DNA of 64,000 nt from JADJSS01 sp964490845 (lineage in GTDB: Bacteria > Bacteroidota > Bacteroidia > Chitinophagales > JADIYW01): positions 186,001-250,000 of the forward strand of contig CAZBED010000001.1 of assembly GCA_964490845.1 (NCBI GenBank), in the 5' to 3' direction. The notes below the pieces were generated by a model, which was not told the DNA's origin, did not search any database, and saw only the letters and a list, made by a program, of their open reading frames with translations. Position 1 is the first letter of the stretch. Each line of letters begins with the position of its first letter. This document shows, one piece after another, positions 8,279 to 17,314 of the stretch. A program made the position numbers and the translations under genes.

Positions 8279-9187
8279 ATGGTAACGAATAAGAAAAAAG
8301 ACGCGATGGGAAAAGGTATCCGGGCCTTATTGTCGAATTTAGATGAAGACACGGAAATATTAAAAATCAGTGCTACGGATGAAGATTCCATCATCAATAC
8401 CGTACCGAAAATAAAACTGGATTTAATTGAAGTAAATCCATTCCAGCCGCGTGCCGACTTTAACCAGCAGGCATTGGAAGAACTGGCAGCCTCTATCAAA
8501 GTGCATGGCGTCATACAGCCAATTACCGTTCGAAAAATCACGGATAAAAAATATCAGCTGATTTCGGGAGAGCGCCGTTTGCGTGCCTCTAAAATGGCCG
8601 GATTGACGGAGATTCCCGCTTATGTTCGCACTGCCAATGACCAGGAGGTAGTGGAAATGGCATTAATCGAAAATATTCAGCGGGAAGACTTAAACGCTAT
8701 GGAAGTAGCCCTGACGTACCAGCGTTTAATTGACGAATGCCAGCTGACACATGAAAACCTCGGAGAACGATTAGGCAAAGACCGCTCTACCGTAACCAAT
8801 TATCTTCGACTGTTGAAACTTCCGCCGGAGATACAAAAAGCACTGCGTGATAAAGTATTATCCATGGGACACGCCAGAGCAATTATTTCTTTGCCCGAAG
8901 TGGACAAGCAGTTATATGTCCTGAAAGAAATCAATAGTAAAGGCCTGTCTGTCAGAAAGACCGAAGAATTGGTACGCCTGCTGTCCACCAAAACCACAAA
9001 CAAAAAAGACAGCAAGAAAGACGAACCACTGCCGGCATCCTACAAAAATGTACAGCACAAGCTGATGGATATTTTTGAAACAAAGGTAAAAATCAAAAAA
9101 ACAGCCTCGGACAAAGGCGAAATCATTATACCTTTCTACTCTGTCGCCGACCTGAACAGGTTATTAGATATTATCGAAAAAGAGTAA
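8279..9187 (+). CDS. parB: chromosome partitioning protein ParB
   Basis: ParB/Spo0J family DNA-binding CTPase of 302 residues. The N-terminal ParB/Srx nuclease-like domain contains NPFQPR and the GERRLRA box (about 98-104), followed by a helix-turn-helix in the stretch LGERLGKDRSTVTNYLRLLKLP and a C-terminal dimerisation region. It would bind parS and spread as a clamp. A second in-frame ATG at 8306 (MGKGIRALLSNL) matches the usual beginning of the family, so 8279 or 8306 may be used. No parS-like palindrome was found in the window. Confidence 0.94.
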   Translation: MVTNKKKDAMGKGIRALLSNLDEDTEILKISATDEDSIINTVPKIKLDLIEVNPFQPRADFNQQALEELAASIKVHGVIQPITVRKITDKKYQLISGERRLRASKMAGLTEIPAYVRTANDQEVVEMALIENIQREDLNAMEVALTYQRLIDECQLTHENLGERLGKDRSTVTNYLRLLKLPPEIQKALRDKVLSMGHARAIISLPEVDKQLYVLKEINSKGLSVRKTEELVRLLSTKTTNKKDSKKDEPLPASYKNVQHKLMDIFETKVKIKKTASDKGEIIIPFYSVADLNRLLDIIEKE

Positions 9188-9198
9188 TTTTACATGCA

Positions 9199-9912
9199 AT
9201 GCCTCATGTGAAATTTACTATAACGCGTATTGTTTTCATTCTTTTGTTTATCCTGTCGTATGCGAAGCCATCAGCCGCTCAAACGCAAAAGGATACCGTT
9301 ATACTCACAACCCAGGCTTTTACTGATTCTTCCATTTCCATTTCTGATACTTTCCGGAATCCATTCGTCAAAATGTATCAGTACGGCAACACCATAAAAC
9401 CCGATTCATTGGCAAACGATGCATCCGTATCCAAGAAGATGAAAAAAGCAAAAAAAACAGATACCACTCACTACTCCACTAAAAAGGCGGCACTCTGGGC
9501 TTTGGGATTTCCGGGATTAGGACAGATATACAACAAAAAATACTGGAAGCTGCCGATTGTTTACGCCGTTATCGGGACAGTGACTTATTTTGTGGCATCC
9601 AATGGTATAAAACTAAAGCAGTTCAACGGCTATCTGAGGAACTCGTATAATGACATTGAGAATCCCGCACCGTATAATTCCTTAAGTTTATCGCAAATAG
9701 AAACTATCCGGAATGGTTACCGCCGAAACGTACAGATAGCGTCTTTTGGTACCATCTTAGCCTGGGGGTTGTCCATTGTGGATGCGACGGTAGATGCGCA
9801 TCTCAGAAGTTTTGATATCTCTGACAAATTAACCCTGCATGTGAATCCCCAATTAAATTATACCAACCTCACGTATTACGCGGGAATAACTGTAAATTTA
9901 GGACTTAAATAA
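9199..9912 (+). CDS. DUF5683 family membrane protein
   Basis: A 237-residue Bacteroidota-specific protein. It has an N-terminal signal peptide (about 1-27, ending ...PSAAQ), a basic linker (KKMKKAKKTDTTHYSTKKAALWA), the DUF5683 signature FPGLGQIYNKKYWKLPIVYAVIGTVTYF and a further hydrophobic segment near 175-190. The function is unknown. It lies 11 nt after parB and 13 nt before dapB, so the genes are almost certainly co-transcribed, linking an envelope protein with chromosome partitioning. Confidence 0.85.
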   Translation: MPHVKFTITRIVFILLFILSYAKPSAAQTQKDTVILTTQAFTDSSISISDTFRNPFVKMYQYGNTIKPDSLANDASVSKKMKKAKKTDTTHYSTKKAALWALGFPGLGQIYNKKYWKLPIVYAVIGTVTYFVASNGIKLKQFNGYLRNSYNDIENPAPYNSLSLSQIETIRNGYRRNVQIASFGTILAWGLSIVDATVDAHLRSFDISDKLTLHVNPQLNYTNLTYYAGITVNLGLK

Positions 9913-9925
9913 TTTCTCCATAAAA

Positions 9926-10672
9926 ATGAAAATCGCTTTAATCGGATACGGAAAAATGGGAAAAGCTATTCACGAGATAGCGGAAGAAAAAAACACTCTT
10001 TTAGGCAGAAAAGAATATGATATTTCCCTCATCATAGACATCGACAACAGGGAAACTGTCACCAAAGAAGACCTTCAGTCAGTAGATGTGGCGATAGAGT
10101 TTACTTCCCCGCATACCGCCGTACAAAATATTCAGTGGTGTTTTGACGCGGATGTGCCGGTTGTAGTGGGCAGCACCGGATGGACGGAAAAGCTGGAGGA
10201 GATTAAACTGTATGCCACTATTCACCATAAATCATTCTTATTTGCTCCTAATTTCAGTATTGGTGTCAATATTTTTTTTGAAGTCAACCGTTATCTTGCC
10301 AAGATTATGAACGAGCATGATGAGTATGAAATATTCATGGAAGAAATCCACCATACGGAAAAGAAAGATGCTCCGAGCGGAACGGCATTGCATGCCGCAT
10401 TAGATGTTTTAAAAAGAATCGCACGAAAGAAGAACTGGGAAAACAATGAAACAGATAAAGCTGAAACCTTGTCTATTATTTCCAAACGCGAACCGAATGT
10501 TCCCGGAACCCATACCGTCACATACGCCTCATCCATTGATAAGATTGAACTTACCCATACCGCCCATAACCGTAAGGGATTTGCGGGAGGCGCCTTAGCG
10601 GCTGCATCGTGGCTGGTGGGGAAGAAAGGCGCCTACTCCATGGAAGATGTACTAGGATTTAACAAGCATTAA
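9926..10672 (+). CDS. dapB: 4-hydroxy-tetrahydrodipicolinate reductase
   Basis: DapB (248 residues) reduces HTPA to tetrahydrodipicolinate in the lysine/diaminopimelate pathway that supplies peptidoglycan. The Rossmann loop GYGKMGKAI is at the N-terminus, the GSTGW and APNFSIGVNIFFEV motifs follow, and the substrate-binding EEIHHTEKKDAPSGTA with catalytic histidine and lysine is intact. Length and motifs are normal. It lies in the parA-parB-DUF5683-dapB-lepB cluster. Confidence 0.96.
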   Translation: MKIALIGYGKMGKAIHEIAEEKNTLLGRKEYDISLIIDIDNRETVTKEDLQSVDVAIEFTSPHTAVQNIQWCFDADVPVVVGSTGWTEKLEEIKLYATIHHKSFLFAPNFSIGVNIFFEVNRYLAKIMNEHDEYEIFMEEIHHTEKKDAPSGTALHAALDVLKRIARKKNWENNETDKAETLSIISKREPNVPGTHTVTYASSIDKIELTHTAHNRKGFAGGALAAASWLVGKKGAYSMEDVLGFNKH

Positions 10673-10736
10673 CAACCGGTCTGTAATATTATTCGTTAAC
10701 AATTAACTTATACTCAACAACATTTAATTTTAAAAT

Positions 10737-12296
10737 ATGCTCAGTTTAGTTTACGCTTATTTATTGCATTACTTCTTACATATTCCATGTTTCGGCTTAT
10801 ATAAAAAGGCCGGAAAGAATCCTTACCATGTTTTTATTCCGCTGATTCAGGATTTTACATTACTGGAAATGATTGGCAGGCCTAAAAATCAGGCATACTG
10901 GGGATTAATTCCGTACGTCAATTTTTTATTCGGCCTGACCTGGACTACAGATATTTGTAATTCATTTGGCAAGCGTAACTTCCTTCAGCATCTGGCCGGT
11001 ATTTTTTTCGGATACTTCTATTTTTCCGTCATAGGTTTTCTGGATAAGAATACCATATACGAAGGCCCGGGCCATACAAAAGACAAAGACAAGAAGGCCA
11101 AGCGTTCCTTCGCGCGTGAATGGGCGGATGCCACAGTGTTTGCAGTAGTGGCGGCCACTATCATACGTACCTTTGTGATTGAAGCTTATAAAATTCCTAC
11201 AACTTCCATGGAAGGGTCGTTACTTGCGGGTGACTTCTTATTTGTAAGTAAATTAAATTATGGAGCGCGCACACCTATCACTCCAATAGCGTTTCCGTTT
11301 GCTCATCACACCATGCCTTTTAATCTGGGTAGAGCCTATTCCAAAATCATCCAGTTCGGCTATCATCGGTTACCCGGCTTTGAAAAAATAAAAAACGGAG
11401 ACGTGGTTGTTTTCAATTATCCCGGAGATGCCTATCAGTTTGCTGAACGTCCGTTGGACAAAAGAGAAAATTATGTAAAACGCTGTGTCGGAATTGCCGG
11501 TGACACCCTCGAAGTCAGAAACAAACAGTTGTACATTAACGGAGTTGCTCAGCCGCACTATCAGAACATGCAGTTTGAATACATCGTAAAAACCAACGGG
11601 ACATCCTTAAATGCTGATGTGATAAAATCTTTGGGCATCAATTGGTATAATGACTTTCCGGAAATCATTTACACCTATCCGAACGGCAATCAGCAGATGG
11701 GCTTCACCGATGATATTGGAAATCCTGTTGGCCCAACCGATGAATTATTCGCTCAGTTTCAAAATTACCTGAATCAGAACAAAGACTCTGTAGCTGTTTT
11801 ACTGACCTACAGTCAGATAGAAAACCTGAAGAAACAGCCAAATGTAACGGCCATCCTTCCTGTCAATACGTCAACTATTCAGGGCAACTGGACTTATTCA
11901 TTAGTAGCGCAGTACTACAAATGGAATTTAGATAATTACGGACCTCTTATCATCCCCAAAAAAGGCTGGACAGTGGATTTAACCGACAAGGATAACTTGT
12001 ACAGATATGCTCAGACAATTGTTTTGTATGAACATTCGGATGCTACTATCATTGAAGACAGATTGCTGATAAAAGGACAAGCGGTAACTAACTATACATT
12101 CAAACAGGATTATTACTGGATGATGGGTGATAACCGGCATAATTCTCTGGACTCCCGCTACTGGGGCTATGTACCGGAAGACCATGTCGTGGGCAAACCG
12201 CTGTTTGTGTGGTTATCAAAGGACAACTTCAACCAGGGGCTGGAAGCTGTACACTGGAACAGGATGTTCCGAAGTGTGACAAGTCTGTGTAAATAG
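10737..12296 (+). CDS. lepB: signal peptidase I
   Basis: A 519-residue signal peptidase I that cleaves Sec and Tat signal peptides at the inner membrane. An N-terminal extension with hydrophobic helices and a DUF5684-like look (about 1-110) precedes the catalytic domain. The serine nucleophile lies in KIPTTSMEGSLLAGD and the lysine base in NYVKRCVGIAGDTLEV; the late box GDNRHNSLDSRYWGYVPEDHVVG is conserved. A large insertion of about 190 residues sits between the lysine region and that box, as in other Bacteroidota enzymes. It starts 64 nt after dapB. Confidence 0.93.
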   Translation: MLSLVYAYLLHYFLHIPCFGLYKKAGKNPYHVFIPLIQDFTLLEMIGRPKNQAYWGLIPYVNFLFGLTWTTDICNSFGKRNFLQHLAGIFFGYFYFSVIGFLDKNTIYEGPGHTKDKDKKAKRSFAREWADATVFAVVAATIIRTFVIEAYKIPTTSMEGSLLAGDFLFVSKLNYGARTPITPIAFPFAHHTMPFNLGRAYSKIIQFGYHRLPGFEKIKNGDVVVFNYPGDAYQFAERPLDKRENYVKRCVGIAGDTLEVRNKQLYINGVAQPHYQNMQFEYIVKTNGTSLNADVIKSLGINWYNDFPEIIYTYPNGNQQMGFTDDIGNPVGPTDELFAQFQNYLNQNKDSVAVLLTYSQIENLKKQPNVTAILPVNTSTIQGNWTYSLVAQYYKWNLDNYGPLIIPKKGWTVDLTDKDNLYRYAQTIVLYEHSDATIIEDRLLIKGQAVTNYTFKQDYYWMMGDNRHNSLDSRYWGYVPEDHVVGKPLFVWLSKDNFNQGLEAVHWNRMFRSVTSLCK

Positions 12297-12334
12297 CCGG
12301 TTCATTATACGTAATATTCGAGTGACATATACCA

Positions 12335-12763
12335 ATGGCTAAATCAACTCCTGAAATTCGCATCGCCAACAACAAGAAATATATCTTGTGCGTGATTCGA
12401 AAGAAGTGGATTGTATTGACACCGGAAGAAAAAGTTCGTCAGTATATTTTGCAACAGCTCATTTATGAACAGCACTATCCGCAAAAATATATATCTGTAG
12501 AAAAAACGCTGAAAGTAAATGAGCTGAGCAAACGCTACGATATTGTCGTCTTCAACCAGTCGCTGGAACCCAAAATACTGATAGAATGCAAGGCGGAATT
12601 TATTGAAATCAAAGAAAAGACATTACAGCAGATTGCGACGTATAACCTGAAGTTAAACGTTCCGTTTCTGATGGTAACCAATGGTAAAAACAGTTACCGG
12701 TTTGAGATTCGGGAAAATATCTCCGAACAGATTTCTTCCTTCCCTGTATTTGAGTTGTTATAA
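12335..12763 (+). CDS. orphan HsdR N-terminal-type PD-(D/E)XK nuclease domain protein
   Basis: A 142-residue protein consisting almost only of the HSDR_N (type I restriction R subunit N-terminal) nuclease fold. The catalytic set is visible as D69 in RYDIVVF and E84-x-K86 in ILIECKAE. No helicase, methylase or specificity subunit is nearby, so this is not a complete restriction system. Stand-alone proteins of this type are common in Bacteroidota and their role is unknown. It follows lepB by 38 nt on the same strand and converges on purM. Confidence 0.8.
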   Translation: MAKSTPEIRIANNKKYILCVIRKKWIVLTPEEKVRQYILQQLIYEQHYPQKYISVEKTLKVNELSKRYDIVVFNQSLEPKILIECKAEFIEIKEKTLQQIATYNLKLNVPFLMVTNGKNSYRFEIRENISEQISSFPVFELL

Positions 12764-12780
12764 AATCTCAGCAGATAGTT

Positions 12781-13953
12781 TTAATATACAAACTCACCCT
12801 GATTACTTTGGATAGTCACTTGCTTTTTAGCAGCACTCTCCACATATCCGATGATTTGAGCATCCACCCCAAAAGAATGAGATACGGCTACAATCGTATC
12901 CGCGAATTGCTGATCACAATAAATCTCCATACGGTGTCCGCAATTAAATACCTGATACATTTCTTTCCAGCCGGTTTTACTTTCTTCCTGAATCAGGCGA
13001 AATAAAGGCGGTACGGGCAAGAGATTATTTTTTACAACATGTAAATTTTCAATATAATGCAGCACTTTGGTTTGTGCGCCACCGCTGCAATGTATGATAC
13101 CGTTGATATTACGGACTCCGATTTCATCTATCACCTTCTTCACGACAGGCGCATAAGTGCGTGTGGGCGACAATACCAATTTACCCGCATCCAACGGGCT
13201 GTCTTCCACTTTATCGGTCAGCAGTTTAGAGCCTGAATAAATAAATCCTTTATCGGTATTAGGGTCATACGCTTCCGGATATTTTTCCGCATAGCTATTA
13301 GAAAATACGTCGTGCCGTGCGGAGGTCAGGCCATTGCTGCCCATTCCACCGTTATACTGACTTTCATAGTTAGCTTGCCCGTAAGATGCCAGCCCTACTA
13401 TCACATTCCCCGCCTTGATATTCGCATTATCCACCACTTCATCCCTTCTGAATCGTGCTGTCATCACAGCATCTACGGAAACTGTCCGAATCACGTCGCC
13501 CATATCCGCCGTTTCTCCGCCCATCGGGAAAATACGCACCCCGTTTTCGTTCATCATTTCCACTACCTCATTCGTACCATCGATCAATGCTTTAATAACC
13601 TCCCCTGGAATGAGATGCTTGTTTCGGTTGATAATACTGGACAGCAGAAAATCAGATGTGGCACCCACACAAATCAAATCATCAGTATTCATCACAATCG
13701 CATCCTGTGCAATGCCCTTCCAAACCGACAAGTCTCCGGTTTCTTTCCAATATAAATAAGCCAGTACACTTTTTGTGCCTGCTCCGTCTGCATGAATGAT
13801 GGAACAATAATTTTCATCACCCGTGAGGTAATCCGGAAATATCTTACAAAAGGCTTTTGGAAACAACCCCTTATCCGCCTTTTCAATGGCAGCATGCACT
13901 TCATCTTTCGTGGCGGATACTCCGCGTTGGTTGTATCGGTTGGTATTGCTCAT
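12781..13953 (-). CDS. purM: phosphoribosylformylglycinamidine cyclo-ligase (AIR synthase)
   Basis: PurM-family enzyme of 390 residues, longer than the roughly 345 residues of E. coli PurM. It converts FGAM to AIR in purine synthesis using ATP. Family blocks present are HADGAGTKSVLAYLYW, the NTDDLICVGATSDFLLSS stretch, FPMGGETADMGDVIR, and the GGAQTKVLHY and VFNCGHRMEIY regions toward the C-terminus. It is 10 nt downstream of the DUF1569 gene, so the two may be co-transcribed. PurL, the preceding step of the pathway, is at 21935 in a separate unit. Confidence 0.9.
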   Translation of the reverse strand: MSNTNRYNQRGVSATKDEVHAAIEKADKGLFPKAFCKIFPDYLTGDENYCSIIHADGAGTKSVLAYLYWKETGDLSVWKGIAQDAIVMNTDDLICVGATSDFLLSSIINRNKHLIPGEVIKALIDGTNEVVEMMNENGVRIFPMGGETADMGDVIRTVSVDAVMTARFRRDEVVDNANIKAGNVIVGLASYGQANYESQYNGGMGSNGLTSARHDVFSNSYAEKYPEAYDPNTDKGFIYSGSKLLTDKVEDSPLDAGKLVLSPTRTYAPVVKKVIDEIGVRNINGIIHCSGGAQTKVLHYIENLHVVKNNLLPVPPLFRLIQEESKTGWKEMYQVFNCGHRMEIYCDQQFADTIVAVSHSFGVDAQIIGYVESAAKKQVTIQSNQGEFVY

Positions 13954-13963
13954 TCCAAAACTA

Positions 13964-14410
13964 TTAAACCCCGAATTGAGTGAGATGATGATTTAAATGG
14001 ATGTACATTGCTTGCCCCCACAACTCTTTATCCATCACACCGAAAACGGGATGTTGCCCGTCTAAACTACCGGCCTTTAAAAATGTATTCATATTGTCCA
14101 GAAATTCCGCTTTTGTTGGCTCAAATGCGGGGTCATCTTTGACAATAAAAGAATCGGCCGTAACCATATTCTTTGGCCACTTGGTAATTACTTTGACCAG
14201 CAGCCAGCGGGCAAACGGATTCGCGGACAAATAGTATAATTTATCTTTCGGTAATCTTATCTTACCGGTAGGAACCGCGAATGCGACACTCATGTGTTTC
14301 AGCATCTGGCTGACGCTCATTTTTCCCCATTGCCGCTGAGATGAGGGCGTTAATTTATTTATCCTTGCAAGCATCTGTTGCTGCGTAGTTACATCGAAAA
14401 GTGTTTGCAT
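13964..14410 (-). CDS. DUF1569 (DinB-like) protein
   Basis: A 148-residue helical protein of the DUF1569/DinB_2 type. The typical ending (HPVFGVMDKELWGQAMYIHLNHHLTQFGV) and an early histidine (MLKHMSVAF) are present; in the DinB-like fold such histidines bind a metal. The biochemical role is unknown. A TAnnTTTG element (TATTTTTG, complement of 14443-14450) lies about 30 nt upstream of the start, and purM follows closely. Confidence 0.75.
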   Translation of the reverse strand: MQTLFDVTTQQQMLARINKLTPSSQRQWGKMSVSQMLKHMSVAFAVPTGKIRLPKDKLYYLSANPFARWLLVKVITKWPKNMVTADSFIVKDDPAFEPTKAEFLDNMNTFLKAGSLDGQHPVFGVMDKELWGQAMYIHLNHHLTQFGV

Positions 14411-14442
14411 AATTTATAATTTAAAACAAGTATTAGTAACTG

Positions 14443-14450
14443 CAAAAATA
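14443..14450 (-). promoter_or_regulatory. candidate -7 element for the DUF1569-purM unit
   Basis: TATTTTTG on the minus strand matches TAnnTTTG. No clear TTG lies at the usual upstream spacing. The rest of 14411-14586 holds nothing recognisable. Confidence 0.4.
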
Positions 14451-14586
14451 AACTAATTTTTTGAGCTGATTAAGTTATTTATTGAAACAGCTATTGGGAA
14501 CATCGCATAGAGCCTATCCTTGAGAGGGAGTATAAAATTGAAGGGATTACAAAGACAATAAGTTAGTCAAACAGTATTCACACTAA

Positions 14587-15252
14587 TTAATCCTTTAAAC
14601 ACCGGACGGAGAGCCCGTCATTTTTTGAATTAAAAAAATTAGGTGAAAATGCTTTATCATATGACAAATAAGATGCTACACCTGTTGATAATTCCTCTGT
14701 AGATGACCAAAAATAAGCATGAAAGCCAAGATTATAGAAATGATCATATCGGTAACCTCCGGGCAATCCTGAAAACCCGCTGGAATTGGTATTTGTAATG
14801 CCGGAATAAGAAGTCCACAAATCAGAATTTGCTTTCAATTTATTACCTGCAATAGTTTCTCCCCCTAAAAAATCTTTTAGTATAATCCATTCCGCTTTGG
14901 ATGGCACATGCCAGCCTTCGGGTGCCAATTTCCCTGTATTCACGGCATAAAAATTATACAATTTTCCGTAAGTGGCATTATGGGTCATGTTATTATCATA
15001 TATGCAAAAGGCTCCGGAGGTAGTTGCCATCCAGTCAGAATCATTCAAATCAGTCAGCATGGCTGTTCCGTCATTGTACCTGGTGGTTTTCAGATTTTCA
15101 ATAGTCCAGCACTGAGAACCTATCGATACAGTATGATATAAATTGCCGTCAATATCCGATACACTTTCAGGGCAGGCATTATTACTTTTATTACAGGACG
15201 AACCGAAAAAAAGACTCATTGAAATGCATAAAATAATCTTACTATTCATCAT
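14587..15252 (-). CDS. FISUMP-domain lipoprotein
   Basis: A 221-residue secreted lipoprotein with a signal ending in FGSSCNKSN. The rest matches the Fibrobacter succinogenes major paralogous (FISUMP) domain: DIDGNLYHTVSIGSQCWTIENL at the start, GKLYNFYAV and GWHVPSKAEWIILKDFLGG in the middle, and SSGFSGLPGGYRY...GLSVRCLKD at the end. Such proteins are exported and often found on cell surfaces; their ligand is unknown. It is 27 nt downstream of the PorE-like gene. Confidence 0.85.
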   Translation of the reverse strand: MMNSKIILCISMSLFFGSSCNKSNNACPESVSDIDGNLYHTVSIGSQCWTIENLKTTRYNDGTAMLTDLNDSDWMATTSGAFCIYDNNMTHNATYGKLYNFYAVNTGKLAPEGWHVPSKAEWIILKDFLGGETIAGNKLKANSDLWTSYSGITNTNSSGFSGLPGGYRYDHFYNLGFHAYFWSSTEELSTGVASYLSYDKAFSPNFFNSKNDGLSVRCLKD

Positions 15253-15279
15253 ACGGAATCATTAACTAAGGCATCCATC

Positions 15280-17256
15280 TTATTCGCTCAGAATCTTAAA
15301 CGTTGTGCGTCTGTTTCTCTGGTGTTGTTCCTCTGTACATTTAGTACACTCACACGTTTCAATCGGCATGGACTCACCATACCCTTTTGCCGTTAACCGA
15401 TCCGCTGCGATGCCTTTCTGTATCAGGTACTGTACCACGCTTTCCGCACGTTTTTGGGATAAGGTTTCATTATACGTATCTTTTCCACGACAGTCGGTAT
15501 GAGAGGATAACTGAATTTTGATGGTCGGGTTTTTAACTAAAATATCTACCAGTGTATCGAGGCTTTGTGCCGCATCCGCACGGATATTCCACTTATCATA
15601 ATCGTAGTAAATATTATTTAGTGTAATCTCTACGTTTTTATATATTTTAGATAATGTAATCGTTTTCTCCACTACAATCGTATCACCATCTTTGGAAGAT
15701 ATATCCGCATTCACATTTTCTTCCTGAGTAAGGTATCCGATTTTGGAAACTTTCAATTTGAACTGACTGCTTTTCGGGATAACAGTTTGCGCCTTGCCTG
15801 ATTTATCTGAATGAAGAAACTGAAAACTTTCCGCCACCTGGTCGAAACGCGGTAATTCTATAGTTGCATTCTCTATAACTTTAAACCCGAGAAAGGTGGT
15901 ATTCGGGTTATTATCATCCTGATACGTTTTGGCCTGCACCAGCACCTTCAATAGGTACACAGCAGGGGGCAACGGCTCCGCCGGAGGAATACGCTGTTCA
16001 AAATAATAGATATCATCCAAACCTTTCCCACCGGGACGGTTAGAAGTAATATACCCGCATAGCAGTACTGAATCGTCTTTAGATTTCGAAAGAGCGATAC
16101 TAAAGTCGTCGCCACCTGAATTAATTCCAAATCCCAGATTCTGAGCATTGGTATATATTTTTCCTTCTTTGGTAGCGGAGTAAATATCAAGGCCGCCGTA
16201 GCCAATCCTTCCATTGGAAGAATAATACAGTTTATTATCCTCTCCGATTACAGGGAACATTTCATCACCGGTTGTATTGACTTTTGAACCCGCATTAAAT
16301 GGTTGCTCAAAATCTCCGGCTACGTTCTTTTTTGCCAGATAGATGTCTTTTCCGCCATACCCGACTTTGGCATCCGACACAAAATACAATTCGTTTCCAT
16401 CAGCTGTCAGGAAAGCCTGTCCTTCGTTAATGGTATCCGCGAATAATTTAATACGTTCCGGAGTACCCCAAGTATCATCAATATTTTTTACAGAACGATA
16501 GATATGGCAATAGTCATTGGCGTTTTTATTATCAGAACCACAACGGGTAAACAAAGCTGTTTTTCCGTCTTTGCTGATTACCCATTCCGCATCATGATAG
16601 GGTGTATTAAACAAATTGCCGAGTGGAGCCGCTTCGCTGAATTTTATATTTGATGATTTCTGCGCGGAATAAATATCAGCGTACCCCTCTCCAGTCCATT
16701 CATCTTTCATTCCCTTTTCGGCAACCCTAGATGTCGAAAAATAAAGGATATTGTCTTTCAGGAACGGAGCGAAATCAAGGCTTGTTGAATTAAAATCTAA
16801 GTTGGTGAGTTTTACATAGGTAGGTTTTTTCATTTTTTTCAGCACATCGTCCAAAAAATCATATTCCTTTTGCAAACGGTATTTTTCTGTTTTATTCGCT
16901 TTCAGAAAATCATCCAGCACTTTGAATGCCTGTTCATATTTCTCATTCCGTTTAAGGGCGTTAACATACAGCAGAATAGCATCATTCAGCACGCGGGTAT
17001 CAGCAATTTTTTTATACCAGGTTTCTGCTTCTTTGTAATTCAGCTGTTTATCGTAACTGTCCGCAATCTTTAATGCCAGTCTGGATTGCTCGGTAACGTC
17101 TTTGGATCTTCCAAAATCTTTCTGTAGCATTTCGGCTGCAATTGAATATTTTTTCAGCTGATATGCGGTCTCTCCATCCTGCACCTTGGATGTTGATTTG
17201 CAGGACACCAATACTATTGCCAAAGCAGAAAAGAATATTGAAGAGATTTTATACAT
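15280..17256 (-). CDS. PorE-like OmpA-family protein (TPR, PD40 propeller, CRD, OmpA)
   Basis: A 658-residue envelope protein. It has a lipoprotein signal (IVLVSCKST), N-terminal TPR-like repeats (about 30-130), a PD40/WD40-like propeller (about 150-430, repeats such as DGNELYFVSDAKVGYGGKDIYLAKK), a carboxypeptidase-regulatory-like domain (about 440-530) and a C-terminal OmpA domain (about 545-658) with the peptidoglycan-binding LSSHTDCRGKDTYNETLSQKRAESVVQYL. This domain order is that of PorE of the type IX secretion system, but several Bacteroidota paralogs share it, so a T9SS role is only suggested. TATATTTG (complement of 17279-17286) is a candidate -7 element. Confidence 0.85.
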   Translation of the reverse strand: MYKISSIFFSALAIVLVSCKSTSKVQDGETAYQLKKYSIAAEMLQKDFGRSKDVTEQSRLALKIADSYDKQLNYKEAETWYKKIADTRVLNDAILLYVNALKRNEKYEQAFKVLDDFLKANKTEKYRLQKEYDFLDDVLKKMKKPTYVKLTNLDFNSTSLDFAPFLKDNILYFSTSRVAEKGMKDEWTGEGYADIYSAQKSSNIKFSEAAPLGNLFNTPYHDAEWVISKDGKTALFTRCGSDNKNANDYCHIYRSVKNIDDTWGTPERIKLFADTINEGQAFLTADGNELYFVSDAKVGYGGKDIYLAKKNVAGDFEQPFNAGSKVNTTGDEMFPVIGEDNKLYYSSNGRIGYGGLDIYSATKEGKIYTNAQNLGFGINSGGDDFSIALSKSKDDSVLLCGYITSNRPGGKGLDDIYYFEQRIPPAEPLPPAVYLLKVLVQAKTYQDDNNPNTTFLGFKVIENATIELPRFDQVAESFQFLHSDKSGKAQTVIPKSSQFKLKVSKIGYLTQEENVNADISSKDGDTIVVEKTITLSKIYKNVEITLNNIYYDYDKWNIRADAAQSLDTLVDILVKNPTIKIQLSSHTDCRGKDTYNETLSQKRAESVVQYLIQKGIAADRLTAKGYGESMPIETCECTKCTEEQHQRNRRTTFKILSE

Positions 17257-17278
17257 AAATATACCTGACTAAATATAA

Positions 17279-17286
17279 CAAATATA
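17279..17286 (-). promoter_or_regulatory. candidate -7 element for the PorE-like gene
   Basis: TATATTTG on the minus strand matches TAnnTTTG and sits 22 nt before the start codon. No TTG is at the usual upstream spacing. Confidence 0.45.
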
Positions 17287-17314
17287 CTTGGTTGTGGTTT
17301 ATTTTTAATACTAT

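Noticed and set aside
7300..10736. parS site close to parAB
   Set aside because: No 16-bp palindrome like TGTTTCACGTGAAACA was found; CATGTGAAA near 9206 is only a half-match inside a coding start.
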